Counted from the first letter of the stretch, positions 43,834-55,732 are shown. The stretch: 64,000 nucleotides of DNA from Tritrichomonas musculus (GCA_039105265.1 JAPFFF010000001.1:7378001-7442000); one strand, 5' to 3'. The notes: generated by a model not told the origin, from the sequence alone. A program made the numbers and translations.

Positions 43834-44742
43834 ATGTTTGAAAATGGAAATCAGGAGCTGCATCCACCGAGTTTATTTTTATCCCAAAATCTTCATTCGC
43901 AACGTTTTGAAATTACAAATAGTTTATTTATCGTCGTTTTTAATATTTTAAGTCTTGTGTTTGCAGTTATTGGAATTTTCCTTCTTTTTTCACATGATAA
44001 ATCTACAGAATATACTTTAGAATATGGAACAGCATGCGGAAAAAAACCTGTTTGTACAGTTCAATTGAATATCACTGAAGATATTTCCCATCCTGTTGCT
44101 CTTATGTATGAAATTAAGGGACTTTACCAAAACCATCTTCTTTCAATGCGCTCGAGAAACGATGAACAATTGCTTGGTCATTATGTTAGATTTGAACAAA
44201 TGTCAATGTGCACACCATATAGATCAATAAATGATGACCCATCACCAAATAAATGGATTCTTCCATGTGGGCTTGAAGGACAGATGTTTTTTAATGATAC
44301 ATTTGAGATTCATGGTTTAAACCCTTTGAACGGGCCTGACTTTCCAATTACAGGAATAGCTCCACATGATCTCAATACAATGTATCAAACAGGTGAAAAA
44401 TGGCTTGAATCTAAAGAAGAATACTTAAGTGATCATTTAAATCTCCGATTTGCTGCTTGGATGGATACTGCTGCATTTTCTTCTTTTAGAAGAATTTATG
44501 GTATTACATCTGAAACAGGTTCTTTAAAAAAACAAACACTGGAAATTGTTATACAAAATAATTATGATGTTTCATTATTTAATGGAACGAAATCTATTGT
44601 TTTAGCAGAAAAAGATTCATATCCTCCTTCAACTCGTAGTTTGGGAATTTTTTACATTGTAGTTTCTTGCTTAATGCTTATTTCCACATCTGCATTAGTG
44701 ATTATTAATAGAATTCTTCCTCGTCCTCTTGAATATAATTAA
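43834..44742 (+). CDS. CDC50/LEM3-family P4-ATPase subunit
   Basis: This 302-residue membrane protein has the CDC50 layout: a cytoplasmic N-terminus, a first membrane segment at about 33-53, a large extracytoplasmic loop, and a second membrane segment at about 268-290. Family blocks in the loop include YEIKGLYQNHLLSMRSRNDEQLLG, a C-P pair (CTPY), LPCGLEGQMFFNDTFEI, HLNLRFAAWMDTAAFSSFRRIYG and NNYDVSLFNGTKSIVLAE. CDC50 proteins are obligatory beta subunits of P4-ATPase lipid flippases, needed for their exit from the ER and for activity. The ectodomain has Cys residues for the conserved disulfides and several N-glycosylation sites (NIT, NDT, NGT). The partner ATPase is not in this window. Confidence 0.92.
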   Translation: MFENGNQELHPPSLFLSQNLHSQRFEITNSLFIVVFNILSLVFAVIGIFLLFSHDKSTEYTLEYGTACGKKPVCTVQLNITEDISHPVALMYEIKGLYQNHLLSMRSRNDEQLLGHYVRFEQMSMCTPYRSINDDPSPNKWILPCGLEGQMFFNDTFEIHGLNPLNGPDFPITGIAPHDLNTMYQTGEKWLESKEEYLSDHLNLRFAAWMDTAAFSSFRRIYGITSETGSLKKQTLEIVIQNNYDVSLFNGTKSIVLAEKDSYPPSTRSLGIFYIVVSCLMLISTSALVIINRILPRPLEYN

Positions 44743-45881
44743 TGTTTATATATATTATATCATTGTTAGTAAGCTATATATTATATTTTTGTTTTTTAAA
44801 TAAATATATTAATATAATTATTTAATAATTTTGCTAAGAGATGTAATAACAATATTTTTAGCATCATTTGAAAAGAATATTTTAATATAAATCATGTTTA
44901 AAAAAAAAAAAAATTGAAATCTATTGATCAGGCCTTATTAAGGTATTCATTCAATTTTGTAGTATTCAAAAAGTGACAACGAAAATACATATTTTGCGAA
45001 ATATATCATTATAAATTTTAATTTTTTTTATTAAATATTCATAAAATTAATAATATCATTATATAATATATTTAAATTATTGTATATCTTGCTAAAAGTA
45101 GAGATAATTTCATAAATAATCACTCAGCTAATCTTTTCAACCTGAGTTAAAATTTGAAAAATTGGCCATATTTTTTGATTTTAAAAAGATTTATTTTAAA
45201 AAATCAAAAATTCCGACGCTGGGGACTTTATTTTGGATAGATTTTTTCTTTGAATACTTTACATATTTTTACTTTTCAGAAATCTTTATTTTCTCACAAT
45301 TTTACAATTGTTTATATCTTACAATCTCACAATTATTTCTTAAAAAAATGCTCAATATTCTGAAGCATATAATAATTTCATAGAATTGATCTCAATTTTC
45401 TGATGATTCAAATATTTCATAAAAAATAAATTCAATTTAATAAATTAACTAAAAAATATATCTTATATTTTAAATTGGATTTTCCTCATATTTGCTATAA
45501 TATTTATACAAAACATCATTTTTTTTCTAAACTTATCAAATTGTAAAATTTTCATTCAAAAAGAAAAATTAGTTTATTTTTATATCATACGTCAATTTTA
45601 CCATTATATTTAGTAAATAAATTTTTTATCATCATATATTTTATTATATTATAATATGATAAAATATACTGCTTTTGTTCAACCTTAATATGGTCTTATT
45701 GATCTCATATCGGATCTTCAAGGACGAGTGAAAAGTATGATAAACAAAAGAATGTTTTAGAAAATAATAATGCATTATTATTTATCTAATAAAGAAAAAA
45801 AAAAAAAAATTCTAATTCATGTAAACAGTTGTTTTCTTTTTTTTATTCTTCCTTCTTTACAATAAATATAAAATATTTATC
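44743..45881. other. AT-rich spacer between convergent genes
   Basis: About 1.1 kb between the 3' ends of the CDC50-like gene and the large solenoid gene. It is low-complexity A/T DNA with an A14 run near 45795. No gene or repeat is supported. Confidence 0.5.
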
Positions 45882-48800
45882 TTAAGATAAAATATTGGAT
45901 TGTAGATAATCACAAACTTCATTAATTGGTCGAATGATCGATGGATCGATAAACAATGGAGCAACTTCAGCAGAAGCAGCACATTTGAACTTCATATCGC
46001 CTTTTCCTCTCCTTAATTTCCTAATTTTGCTTATAAGATCAATTTCTAATTTATCAGTTCCGAATGAGATAATTTCTTTCAGTATTTCAGTAATTTTTGG
46101 AGCAATATTAGAATCAGCACCAAGTAAACAAGAAGCTACCAAAAATTGCATCTTTATTCTATCACTTTGGCTTAGAAGGTCAGTCTTTGTCCATTTTCCT
46201 GTGAATAAGGAAACTATTTCAAAGAGTCTTTCTTTGAGAGCTGTACTCAAAATATACGTTTTTCCGATGAAACTAAGAACATAATTAACAACAAAAACAA
46301 CAATTTTTTGAATCCATCGTTCAGAAATAACAGAAACCAAATTCTCGTAGTTGTCTGGAACTTTGAGCTCTAAAGAATTAGATGATATCATCTTATCTTG
46401 ACGGTTAATAACTTTCAATTTATCAACAGCTGTCTCTGTTTCATCATCAAGTGCACGAATTGAGTCAAAGAAGAAGAGAATTGCTGACATGTATGAAAAA
46501 GAAGGCCCACTTATCGAATATAAACGTGAAATTTCTCTTAAATATGTTAATGTTTCAACGTATTCAACACTTGAAAGTGATTCTGCTTGAATAAGATAAT
46601 TGAATGCACCGATCGGAATTGTAATTTCACCACCATGTTCATCAATCAAGGTCGAAAAAGTTGATGAGATCATATCAGCATCAGAACTCTTTAATACTGT
46701 GTCAACAAACAACTTCAAATGCTGATTAATGGTTCTCAAAAAGTGCATATCATTTGTTGATGAAACGACAGATACTAAAACTGTAACAAAGCCACCAATA
46801 TTCGTTGGATCTGCGTTTTGACGAACTGCTCCAGTGAGAATAGGAAGCATTGTTGACACTGAGTTTGTATCTAATTGAGCAGCTTTGCTAATGAGAGTGT
46901 CTAAGAATGCTGATGAGTGTCTTGGCTGGAAATAATTTGCAAAGAGAAGCCAAAAATCTGATGATCCTTTGGATAATGAAGAGACGTTCTTTGCAATAGT
47001 ATCAAGGAACATTTCAACTGTCAATTTTGAGATGTTTTTGAGTGTATCCAGCATTCCAATAATTTGTGTGAGTGTCATTTCATTTGTTGAACGATATGGG
47101 AGATTAATTGCATATGCAACGCATTCACTTGGGTCTTTAACAAATTGACGAAGATCATTGTTCGGTGATGATGCATGCAATATTGATGTTATGAGAGGAG
47201 GAAGAAGATTGTTTTCATATGTTTGATTAAATTGAAGAAAGAGTGACCAAACTAGAAGTAGATGGATTTTTTGAATGAAACAAATTGTAAACTTTTCTTG
47301 ATCTTCTTCTAATGCTAAAATATATGCTAAAATTCCTGATACAACGAGTTCAGTTGAAGATGGCGAAAAATTATTAAATGAAAAATTAGGATCTGTAATA
47401 ACGGTTAGTTTGCTCAATAAAAAGTTTATTGTTTCAACTGGCAAAAATAGATATGAGCGGAAGAATGCGACACAAGCAGTTGCTAAATTATTTGTTTTAT
47501 TAATTGATGAAGCAAAATTTAAGATGCATTGAAGTACAGAGAAATAATTGAAATTGGAAGTATTTGTATTATTATTGTTGTTTGTAACTACATGAACATC
47601 TTTGAATAATCTATCCCAAATTGGAATTAGCGGTTTGATTGGAGTTAAATCGGAGAAGTTTGCAATTGATGTTACACGAAGAAGTAGTTCTACTGATTGA
47701 AGCGAATTTACTACAAGTCGACTTGATATTAGACTAAAATGTTGTACAGCCGAAGGATTCGATGCTGTTGTTTTTAGAAGAGGAGGAAGTTGAAGAAGAA
47801 GTTTTTGAACGCTTTCTTGGTTTAATGATGATGAAAAATAGTTTGCAAGTTTTTCTTCAAAGAATGGATCAAGGCCAACAAGAGGAGAAAACGGAGAAGA
47901 TTTCATTGCAGAAACATAAGCGCTTTGCATAAAGTTCTTTTTTGCCATTTCATTTGCTATTTCTGCAGCAATTGATCGGCATAAAATAGAAGGTCTTGAA
48001 CTCAAACCAAGAGCAAGAATTGATAAATCTTCACCAGATACGCCAGCACTGGCAATTGCAGCTGCTGCATGTGTTGTTGTCAATTCTGATGAACGGAAGC
48101 AACTTCTCATGATTAAAGAAAGTGATTCAGGATTCATCATGACAAGAGAGCGGACGACATCGTGGCACTTGAGTTGCAATAATGTTTTAGTTTTTGTCTT
48201 CAGAGCAATAAGAAGAGTCCAATCAAGAATATCTTCAATTAAATCGTTGTCGTTAAGTATCTTAATTGTAGATATTAATGAATGAAGTAGCTCTAAGAAA
48301 GAAAAGATAAAGTGTGTATCAAAAGGAACGGTAATCGAATCTGGATTTAATCGCCTAAGTATTGAAGTAATGGCTCCTCGAACATTTTTAATTTTTTGGT
48401 TATCGTTAAAAACAGGAACGGATGTATGCATGTTTTTGTTGTAAATTGAAGAAATTGAAAGTAAAACAGTAGAACAAAACTCAGCCCCAAGAATTTCAGT
48501 AAATCGCCCTGATTCATCTATTGGTAATTCTGATGTTAAGAACTCATAAAGCAAGAAAAGGCAGCTTTCTAAAATTGTTTTGTTTTCGGCAATTTTCTTT
48601 GTAAATAGGATATGTGATGATATTGACCATGGATATTTTAGCCTATCAAAAAGCGAACATTCTTTATGCTTGGTAATTTCTTGCATAAAGTATACCCAAG
48701 AACTTGGGTCAGAAAATGATATAATGTTAAAAACTTCCTTAGTTTGGAAAACATTAAAGTATGGAATAAGTGCGGATATTAACTTATCTCTGTTTTGTGT

Positions 48801-50899
48801 CAATTCAGGCTTATTGAAATATTCTGTTTTGAACATGAGAACTAAAAATTCTGCGACTGACTTCTTAAAAGTAATAGTATTTGTGCTCATTGAAGAAGCA
48901 GGCGATATATTAATATTTCCACTTGAAGTAGGGCTCAAACTTGGATTTGAACCAAAAATAGATGAATTTGCTTCCATATTAATGAAACAAGATGAAATTG
49001 ATTGATATTTTTGAGGAAAAACTGCTTGATTTTGAATAACCCTTAGTGATTCTTTGTCTAATTTTTCAAAAGCCGAGTAGATCTGAGATAATGTTATTGT
49101 TAATTTAGTATTAGCTGGTATTAAGTCATTAAGGATGGTCCATATATTATCAACAACAGCACGAATTTCAATGCTTTGATGCAATGCATATGTGAGCATT
49201 CTTGTTTCACAAGGAGGAACAAACTTTTGCCATTGAGTTCGATCTATTTTGTTCTTCTTTAAATAAGTGGTAAATGACTTTATAAATGAATGGAAGAAAT
49301 TGAAATTACGCTGCAAAACATTGTCATTAGTAATAACATCAAAATTATTGATAAATTGAGTAGCAAATTGAACAAGTAATTCCGCTGGTATCATTCCTGA
49401 CGACTGATTTTCCATGATATCAGAAAAGAATGTTGCAAGGCCACCAAGAACTGTTATATCATGGCTTTTAATAAGTTTAGTTGATAATGAAATAATATCG
49501 CCGTGAGTTTCATTGACATTTTTCCAGAAAAGTGGTAAAAGTGGTACAACAAGCTGCATTTCATCATTTTGCAAATCTTCTTTCTGTATTAATGAACGAA
49601 TGTAAGATGATAAATTGTATATTGGTTGAGATAAAATTGAAGATGTTTTGACGGAAATATAATGGATTGTTGAAAGAATGAAGTTTAAGAGATCTTGATT
49701 TGGAAATTGTTGATTTGATTGGATCAGTTTAACAAGAAATTCTTCTGTTTCGGATGAGGCCATTTGATAAACACTTGGAAATGTATTGATTATCAGAATT
49801 GAGTTGTCTTTATAAGCTGGATTTATCTGCAGAGATTTATCTTTCATTGTTAAAAACCAATTGTTAATAACTAATTTAAATAGCTCTGGTCCAACACCTT
49901 TGTGAATAACTGCAGCATCAACGAGACTTTTTAGATGTTGAAAGAAAATTGTTAATTGTAATTTATTGCTATTTTTGACTAGTAATTGAGATAACTTTGG
50001 AGCTGTTGAAACAAAATCTGCTGCTGGCATATAAATTAACAATGGAAATAGTTGTTGGAAATTCTCTTCGGTTGGCTGGCTTGATGCATTTTGGAATATA
50101 AAATTAGAGAATAAAGAGAAAGAATCGCCAACAGCTGCTTGTTGCTGAGTGTTCTTAAAGAAATAAATAAATGTCTCTGAAACGAAAGAAATAATGTTTT
50201 GAAGGCACCATTTTCCTTTTAGTGATACTGTTAAAAGAACCCATTCTTTAAGTTGGTTAGCTGAATTTTGAATATCTTGTGGAGATGAAGATGGAAATCG
50301 AATGCATTTTATGCTATCAACAAGAAAAGTAAATTTGATTTTAATATTTGGAGTATCTTTAATTTTAGAAATCTGTTGGAAAAGGTCAAGTAGCTGTTGT
50401 GACATCTTCGAAAGTTGAGAAATGTAACTCAAAATCATTCCCTCTGGACCAGTTTGGCGTGGTCTTCTTAACGCAATATCAAGCATCGTTTGATAAACAT
50501 TCATGTTGATGTTGTAAAGTGATTGTAAATCAGCTTGCTTAACGATATTTAAAATGAATTGAACGTATGGAGTCAACTGTTTGAAAAATTCTTTTGGAAT
50601 ATGTAATCCTGATTTAATTGGCGGTCTTGTTGGCGGGCGATTAACTTCTTTAACTGGATTTACAACTCGAGCTGCTGTGATGATAGCTGTGCGTAAAGCA
50701 GTAGTTAAGTAATTAATAACATCTGAGATAGAAGTATTATCTAAGAATTTCAATATTATCGTTTCAATGGCTAGTCGATATTGATCGATGTCATCAGAAG
50801 AAAGTTCGGCATATCCTTCGGGTAAATCTGGAAAATATCGAATAAAAGTCTTATCGCTTGCATAAAAAAGTCCTTTATTAATTTCTGATTTAATAACAT
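45882..50899 (-). CDS. Large alpha-solenoid-like protein, promoter-proximal insertion
   Basis: About 1,670 residues, almost all amphipathic helix, with an early Pro-rich basic patch (VNRPPTRPPIKSG). It resembles ARM/HEAT-type scaffolds; a Furry/Mor2-like scaffold is possible but I cannot show it. The main frame stays open upstream to a stop at the foldback element and has no ATG there. An ATG at 50899, behind a TTTTCACTG initiator-like motif, opens a different frame for about 47 codons. One extra T in the T6 run complementary to 50863-50869 would link that ATG to the main frame, so a single-base indel (real or a sequencing error) near the start is likely. The foldback element ends only 19 nt upstream of this ATG. 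No signal peptide or membrane segment is seen. Confidence 0.65.
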
Positions 50900-50909
50900 T
50901 TAGAGCAGT

Positions 50910-50918
50910 GAAAATTAT
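50910..50918. repeat. Left target-site duplication of the foldback element
   Basis: GAAAATTAT directly precedes the left terminal repeat, and GAAAAATTAT directly follows the right one. They differ by one A in a run, so this is a 9-10 bp duplication. Confidence 0.65.
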
Positions 50919-51922
50919 GGGACTATATCAAAATTTCCACTTTTTCTCTGGCCAGTATCAAAATTTTCAATTAAAAAAAAATAAGTATCATTTTTTAATA
51001 GAAAAAAAAATTCTAGTATCATATTTTAATAGAAAAACATTTCATGAGTATCATTTTTTTTTATCAATTTTTTTATCTTTTGCAACAAGTACACAGGAAA
51101 AATCTAAAAAAAATATATCTCGAATCAGCTACAGGAGAACGTTCAAATGATAGTATTTTTATGCAAAAGTAAACAACTCGCTCGACATATTAAAATTTAA
51201 TTCACCAAGAATCATTCGAAAAAAAGTATTTAACGCTGGTTTATTGTAGAAAAACAAGTTTAACTTAATTTTTCTCAGCAACATGAGCTAAAAACCAGTT
51301 TTTCAAATCGATGTCTAATTACGAATAATCAATTTTTTTACGGGTCTACTTATGTACCAAGTTTTACTGCTTCAATTAATATTCTTTATCATTTTTTACA
51401 TATATTCATGACTACAAATACTATGTAATTCGCTTTCTATTTTTGAAAATTCTCACGAATATTCAAAAAATTATTCAAAAAACAGAGACAAAAATATGTT
51501 ATATCTACACTATATATAGTATAACTTTAAAATATAGTAGTATTGTTTCTTTATTTTCTTTTTTATGTCTAAAAACTTAATAATTTTGCAAAATTGTAAA
51601 CGAATAATAAACGTTCTTCTTTTTCATTTATTTTTCTTTTCATCAAATTATAAATTTTTTGAGCTTTTTTCTAATGAAAAATTTAACATTTTAAAAATAT
51701 TTAGAAATAAATTATTGTAATTTAATGAAAATGATTAAATATTATAATCTAATGAAAATTATCCAATTAATATGATTGAATGAACTTGATTGTTTATAAT
51801 AATTCGATATTTATAAAAAATGCAATTGTTTGAATGTGATTATTTAGAAGATTTAATTTGATTAGAAGAATGTGATTGATTAAAAAATTTATTTGAATCA
51901 ATTATATTCAATTATCCCTAGG
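50919..51922 (+). repeat. Left terminal inverted repeat (unique part) of the foldback element
   Basis: These 1,004 bp match the reverse complement of 61733-62736. Every landmark I compared is equidistant from the ends and I saw no mismatch. The first 150 bp carry TATCA motifs at about 30-bp spacing. The inner boundary is the palindrome CCTAGG, followed by the satellite. Confidence 0.9.
50926..51066 (+). repeat. Periodic subterminal TATCA motifs
   Basis: The pentamer TATCA, usually as GTATCA followed by A/T, occurs at 50926, 50956, 50986, 51017 and 51049, with spacings of 30, 30, 31 and 32 bp; an extra copy lies at 51062. The mirror set lies in the right arm. The regular spacing of about three helical turns suggests a transposase-binding array. 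Confidence 0.6.
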
Positions 51923-53560
51923 TAATCACTTTCATTCTTTCATTCGCTTTAATTCAATCACTTTTACTCATTCAATCATTTTCATTCATTCAATCATTTT
52001 CATTCATTCAATCATTTCATTCATTCAATTACTTTCATTCATTCAATCATTTCATTCATTCAATTACTTTCATTCATTCAATCACTTTCATTCATTCAAT
52101 CATTTCATTCATTCAATCACTTTTACTCATTCAATCACTTTCATTCATTCAATCATTTCATTCATTCAATCATTTCATTCATTCAATCACTTTCATTCAT
52201 TCAATCATTTCATTCATTCAATCATTTCATTCATTCAATCACTTTTACTCATTCAATCACTTTCATTCATTCAATCACTTTCATTCATTCAATCATTTCA
52301 TTCATTCAATCACTTTCATTCATTCAATCATTTCATTCATTCAATCACTTTCATTCATTCAATCACTTTCATTCATTCAATCATTTCATTCATTCAATCA
52401 CTTTTACTCATTCAATCATTTCATTCATTCAATCATTTCATTCACTCAATCACTTTCATTCATTTAATTACTTTCATTCATTCAATCATTTCATTCATTC
52501 AATCATTTCATTCATTCAATTACTTTCATTCATTCAATCATTTCATTCATTCAATCATTTCATTCATTCAATCACTTTCATTCATTCAATCACTTTCATT
52601 CATTCAATTACTTTCATTCATTCAATCATTTCATTCATTCAATCATTTCATTCATTCAATCACTTTTACTCATTCAATCATTTCATTCATTCAATCATTT
52701 CATTCATTCAATCATTTCATTCATTCAATCATTTCATTCACTCAATCACTTTCATTCATTCAATCACTTTCATTCATTCAATCACTTTCATTCATTCAAT
52801 CATTTCATTCATTCAATCACTTTCATTCATTCAATCACTTTTACTCATTCAATCATTTCATTCATTCAATCATTTCATTCATTCAATCATTTCATTCATT
52901 CAATCACTTTTACTCATTCAATCATTTCATTCATTCAATCACTTTCATTCATTCAATCATTTCATTCATTCAATCATTTCATTCATTCAATCACTTTTAC
53001 TCATTCAATCATTTCATTCATTCAATCACTTTTACTCATTCAATCATTTCATTCATTCAATCATTTCATTCATTCAATCACTTTTACTCATTCAATCATT
53101 TCATTCATTCAATCATTTCATTCATTCAATTACTTTCATTCATTCAATCATTTCATTCATTCAATCACTTTCATTCATTCAATCATTTCATTCATTCAAT
53201 CACTTTCATTCATTCAATCACTTTTACTCATTCAATCATTTCATTCATTCAATCATTTCATTCATTCAATCACTTTTACTCATTCAATCATTTCATTCAT
53301 TCAATCATTTCATTCATTCAATCATTTCATTCATTCAATCATTTTCATTCATTCAATCACTTTCATTCATTCAATCACTTTTACTCATTCAATCACTTTC
53401 ATTCATTCAATCATTTCATTCATTCAATCACTTTTACTCATTCAATCACTTTCATTCATTCAATCATTTCATTCATTCAATTACTTTCATTCATTCAATC
53501 ATTTCATTCATTCAATCATTTTAATTCTTTCTTTCGTTTTAATTCAATAAATCGCTTTAA
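51923..53560 (+). repeat. Left satellite array, 17/18-bp units
   Basis: Roughly 90 tandem units with TTCATTCATTCAATCACT or TTCATTCATTCAATCAT cores; variants replace CACTTTCA with CACTTTTACTCA or TTACTTTCA. Both borders carry a degenerate version (TTCATTCTTTCATTCG on the outside, TTCTTTCTTTCGTTTTAATT on the inside). The plus strand here is the reverse complement of the right array. It encodes nothing plausible. Confidence 0.95.
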
Positions 53561-53710
53561 GATGGTTCTCCATAACCGACATTTTTAGAATGCATTAATC
53601 TCAACGAATACTAAATCTCATAGAACCAAACTCAATACATAAAGCATACAATTATATATATATATTTTTAAAGTTCACAGACATACAAAATCTAATATTA
53701 ATTTTTTGAT

Positions 53711-54028
53711 GAATACAGCGGTTTTGGAAATAGATTAGTATTTTTTGGAAATAAAATAGCATGATTTAAATGTGTTTATAAGACCGCTAAAAATTCCTTC
53801 GAAATAAAATAGATAATGATTATTTTCCATTCAATTTTCCATTTTTTTGTTGAGGAAAAATATAAAATCTTAGCAATCTTTTACCAATTTATAGTGTTTT
53901 AAAACACTATAAAATTTCTTTAATCTATCTCTTAAAACTGTTTTTAAGTATGATTAAATTGAATAGAAAATGTTCGTTCCTATTTTGTGTCCAAAAAATT
54001 CTAATCTATTTCCAAAACAGCTGTACTC
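53711..54028. mobile_element. Small foldback/MITE nested in the interior
   Basis: The ends pair as an inverted repeat. 53711-53738 matches the reverse complement of 54001-54028 at 26 of 28 positions, and the pairing continues more weakly inward for about 20 bp. A perfect 26-bp palindrome (53888-53913, core GTGTTTTAAAACAC) lies near the middle. At about 318 bp with no coding capacity it resembles a MITE. Its family is unknown. Confidence 0.6.
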
Positions 54029-54256
54029 ATTTTAAAAATCAGCGAGCTTTATAAAGTAATAATAATATATTAAAATAAAAGGATTTATGGAATATACTCA
54101 TGAAAAAGTTATTAAGGGCGTACATTCCAAAAATACCATTTTATCGTTGAGGTTACTAAACAGGATAGATATCGAGGTAGATCTAACCTTTTCACGTGTC
54201 GATTTAGTACCTAGCACAATTTCTTGAAGTACTAGTATATTATTCGATAAGTTTAT

Positions 54257-54629
54257 CTATATATTTAAATGATTTCGTATTTGGATCGTAATATCTAGAT
54301 TTATATGTATCACTCTTTTCTGGTTCGATATTCTTACGTGGTACTGTTCAAGATATATTACAGAGCTTACCATTGCGTTTCGTGAATCGTTTATTCTTTT
54401 AGGGTAAATATTCATTAAAGGATCTAGCATTGAATTTACTAGCATAAAGATTAAGACATAACTGAATATTAAAGGTTTTATGGTCGCATTTGGCAGTTAA
54501 CTCCGTAATCGCTCTTTTCAGTAATGGTAAATCATCTATAGTATACAACTCTTCTAGACTTGGCTCTGTTGTATTCTTGTTCTTACTATTCGTAGAAGAT
54601 ATTTCTCTGAAACTCATTTCAGTAGTCAT
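54257..54629 (-). pseudogene. Unrecognised coding fragments in a GC-richer island
   Basis: An ATG at 54629 opens 76 codons of ordinary composition (EPSLEELYTIDDLPLLKRAI, then LCLNLYASKFNARSF). An overlapping second frame (54445-54257) also looks coding. An initiator-like TTCATAA lies about 12 nt before the ATG, as in trichomonad genes. Base composition and codon use are clearly less AT-rich than the surroundings. I recognise no domain and cannot say whether the source is a host gene or an element gene. Confidence 0.35.
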
Positions 54630-54786
54630 ATTTTATTTATGAATATTGGATTAAAAATTCTTTTAAATTCGTGTTTGGGGTTATTTATAGAGATATCGTA
54701 AACAGGATTTCAGTGTAGTTTTATCGGTTACTAGAACTTTACTGAGGAACTATCTCATGTATATCATTAACTCACTAAAGTTCGAT

Positions 54787-54969
54787 CTATCGTTTAAAAA
54801 CTCGTTGGAAAGCTATATATATGGAAGGTCCATAAGTGTTCTCGGAGGTCTTAGAAGGTTTTAAAAGCGTGCAGAGTGAGGATACATCGCATCCCTTAAT
54901 CTTACTACTCATGCTGAAAATGATAGAATTGAATTCCATTCGCCCGAGCACGTTATATATCTGCAACAC
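54787..54969 (-). pseudogene. Second coding-like fragment of the GC-richer island
   Basis: About 60 open codons without an ATG at the front (it begins at a TTG), containing SSKIKGCDVSSLCTLLKPSK. The composition resembles the fragment at 54257-54629, so they may come from one source. No domain is recognised. Confidence 0.2.
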
Positions 54970-54990
54970 TTGCTATAAGCAAAGGAAAAA

Positions 54991-55340
54991 TTATTGATAT
55001 TCTGGATCATATTTTTCATAATCACAATTAATAAACCCCTGTAGTTCTAGATGATGAAATAACCAAACCTTGAAATTTTTGTTTTGATCTCTTCATAAAT
55101 TGGACGAAATTTTTTTTTCCGAAAGCAAAATCATTAAATATTTTAACATTAAATTATTTTCAAGTCTTTTGATGTTACATTTATCTTTACAATGGCGTTT
55201 TTTGCTGATTTTTTGGTTATATAAAATGATTTACATAATGAGCATATAAAAATTAGAAACAAATCATGTGCATTGTATTTGGTAATTTTTTTAACAAAGC
55301 TAAAAGTAACATCAAATTGATTTATAAACCAGTCACTCAT
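54991..55340 (-). pseudogene. Decayed protein-coding relic, divergent from the ankyrin-type fragment
   Basis: An ATG at 55340 opens 63 codons (MSDWFINQFDVTFSFVKKI, then FYITKKSAKNAIVKINVTSK). After breaks, clearly coding-like sequence reappears near the end (NFKVWLFHHLELQGFINC, then DYEKYDPEY) before a stop at 54991. The style suggests a multicopy trichomonad protein family, but I cannot name it. It shares a ~120-bp spacer with the divergent fragment at 55464. Confidence 0.4.
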
Positions 55341-55463
55341 ATTAATTGAAATTTAAAAAAATATCAGAATAAAAAATAAACTATTGAATTTTCAAAGCTA
55401 TAAAAAAATTCTGAGCTTTGAAACTTTTTGTATATACCCTCAGTTTTGATAAAGCAAAACGTA

Positions 55464-55730
55464 ATGGATTGTAAGAAATATATACAGAAAATGAGAATGG
55501 TTCAAGCCAATATTCTCTCCTTTATAAAAGAAGATAAAAATACAGAAGAATACTTTCAAATTTTAACCAATTTATTTGATGATCAAAATTATAATAATGA
55601 TAAGCAAAAACTAAGAATCATTCTGAATATGATTGCAAATATTGTTAATAATTATCATCGGGTATCCGATTTCTTCTGAAAAATAGAGAAAATTTTAATG
55701 TTTCTAAAGGATGATATCATTAATATCTAT
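55464..55730 (+). pseudogene. N-terminus of a DUF3447/ankyrin-type protein, cut off by the satellite
   Basis: From the ATG at 55464 the sequence reads MDCKKYIQKMRMVQANILSF onward to ILNMIANIVNNYHRVSDFF, then a TGA at 55677, then KIEKILMFLKDDIINIYSN in the same frame up to the first satellite unit. This pattern, a helical N-terminus ending in N-HR..DFF.KIE.IL and a SN motif, is what I recall for the very large DUF3447/ankyrin family of trichomonads. The gene stops exactly at the start of the right array, so only the N-terminus is present, with one in-frame stop. Confidence 0.55.
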
Positions 55731-55732
55731 TC

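Noticed and set aside
45162-45383. 73-codon plus-strand frame
   Set aside because: Begins at a TTG and is almost entirely Phe/Ile/Tyr/Leu; chance frame in AT-rich spacer.
50908-51150. 80-codon frame in the left terminal repeat, also present in the right one
   Set aside because: Its peptide pattern (repeated YQNF and YHF) is generated by the periodic TATCA motifs and A/T runs; no sign of a protein family.
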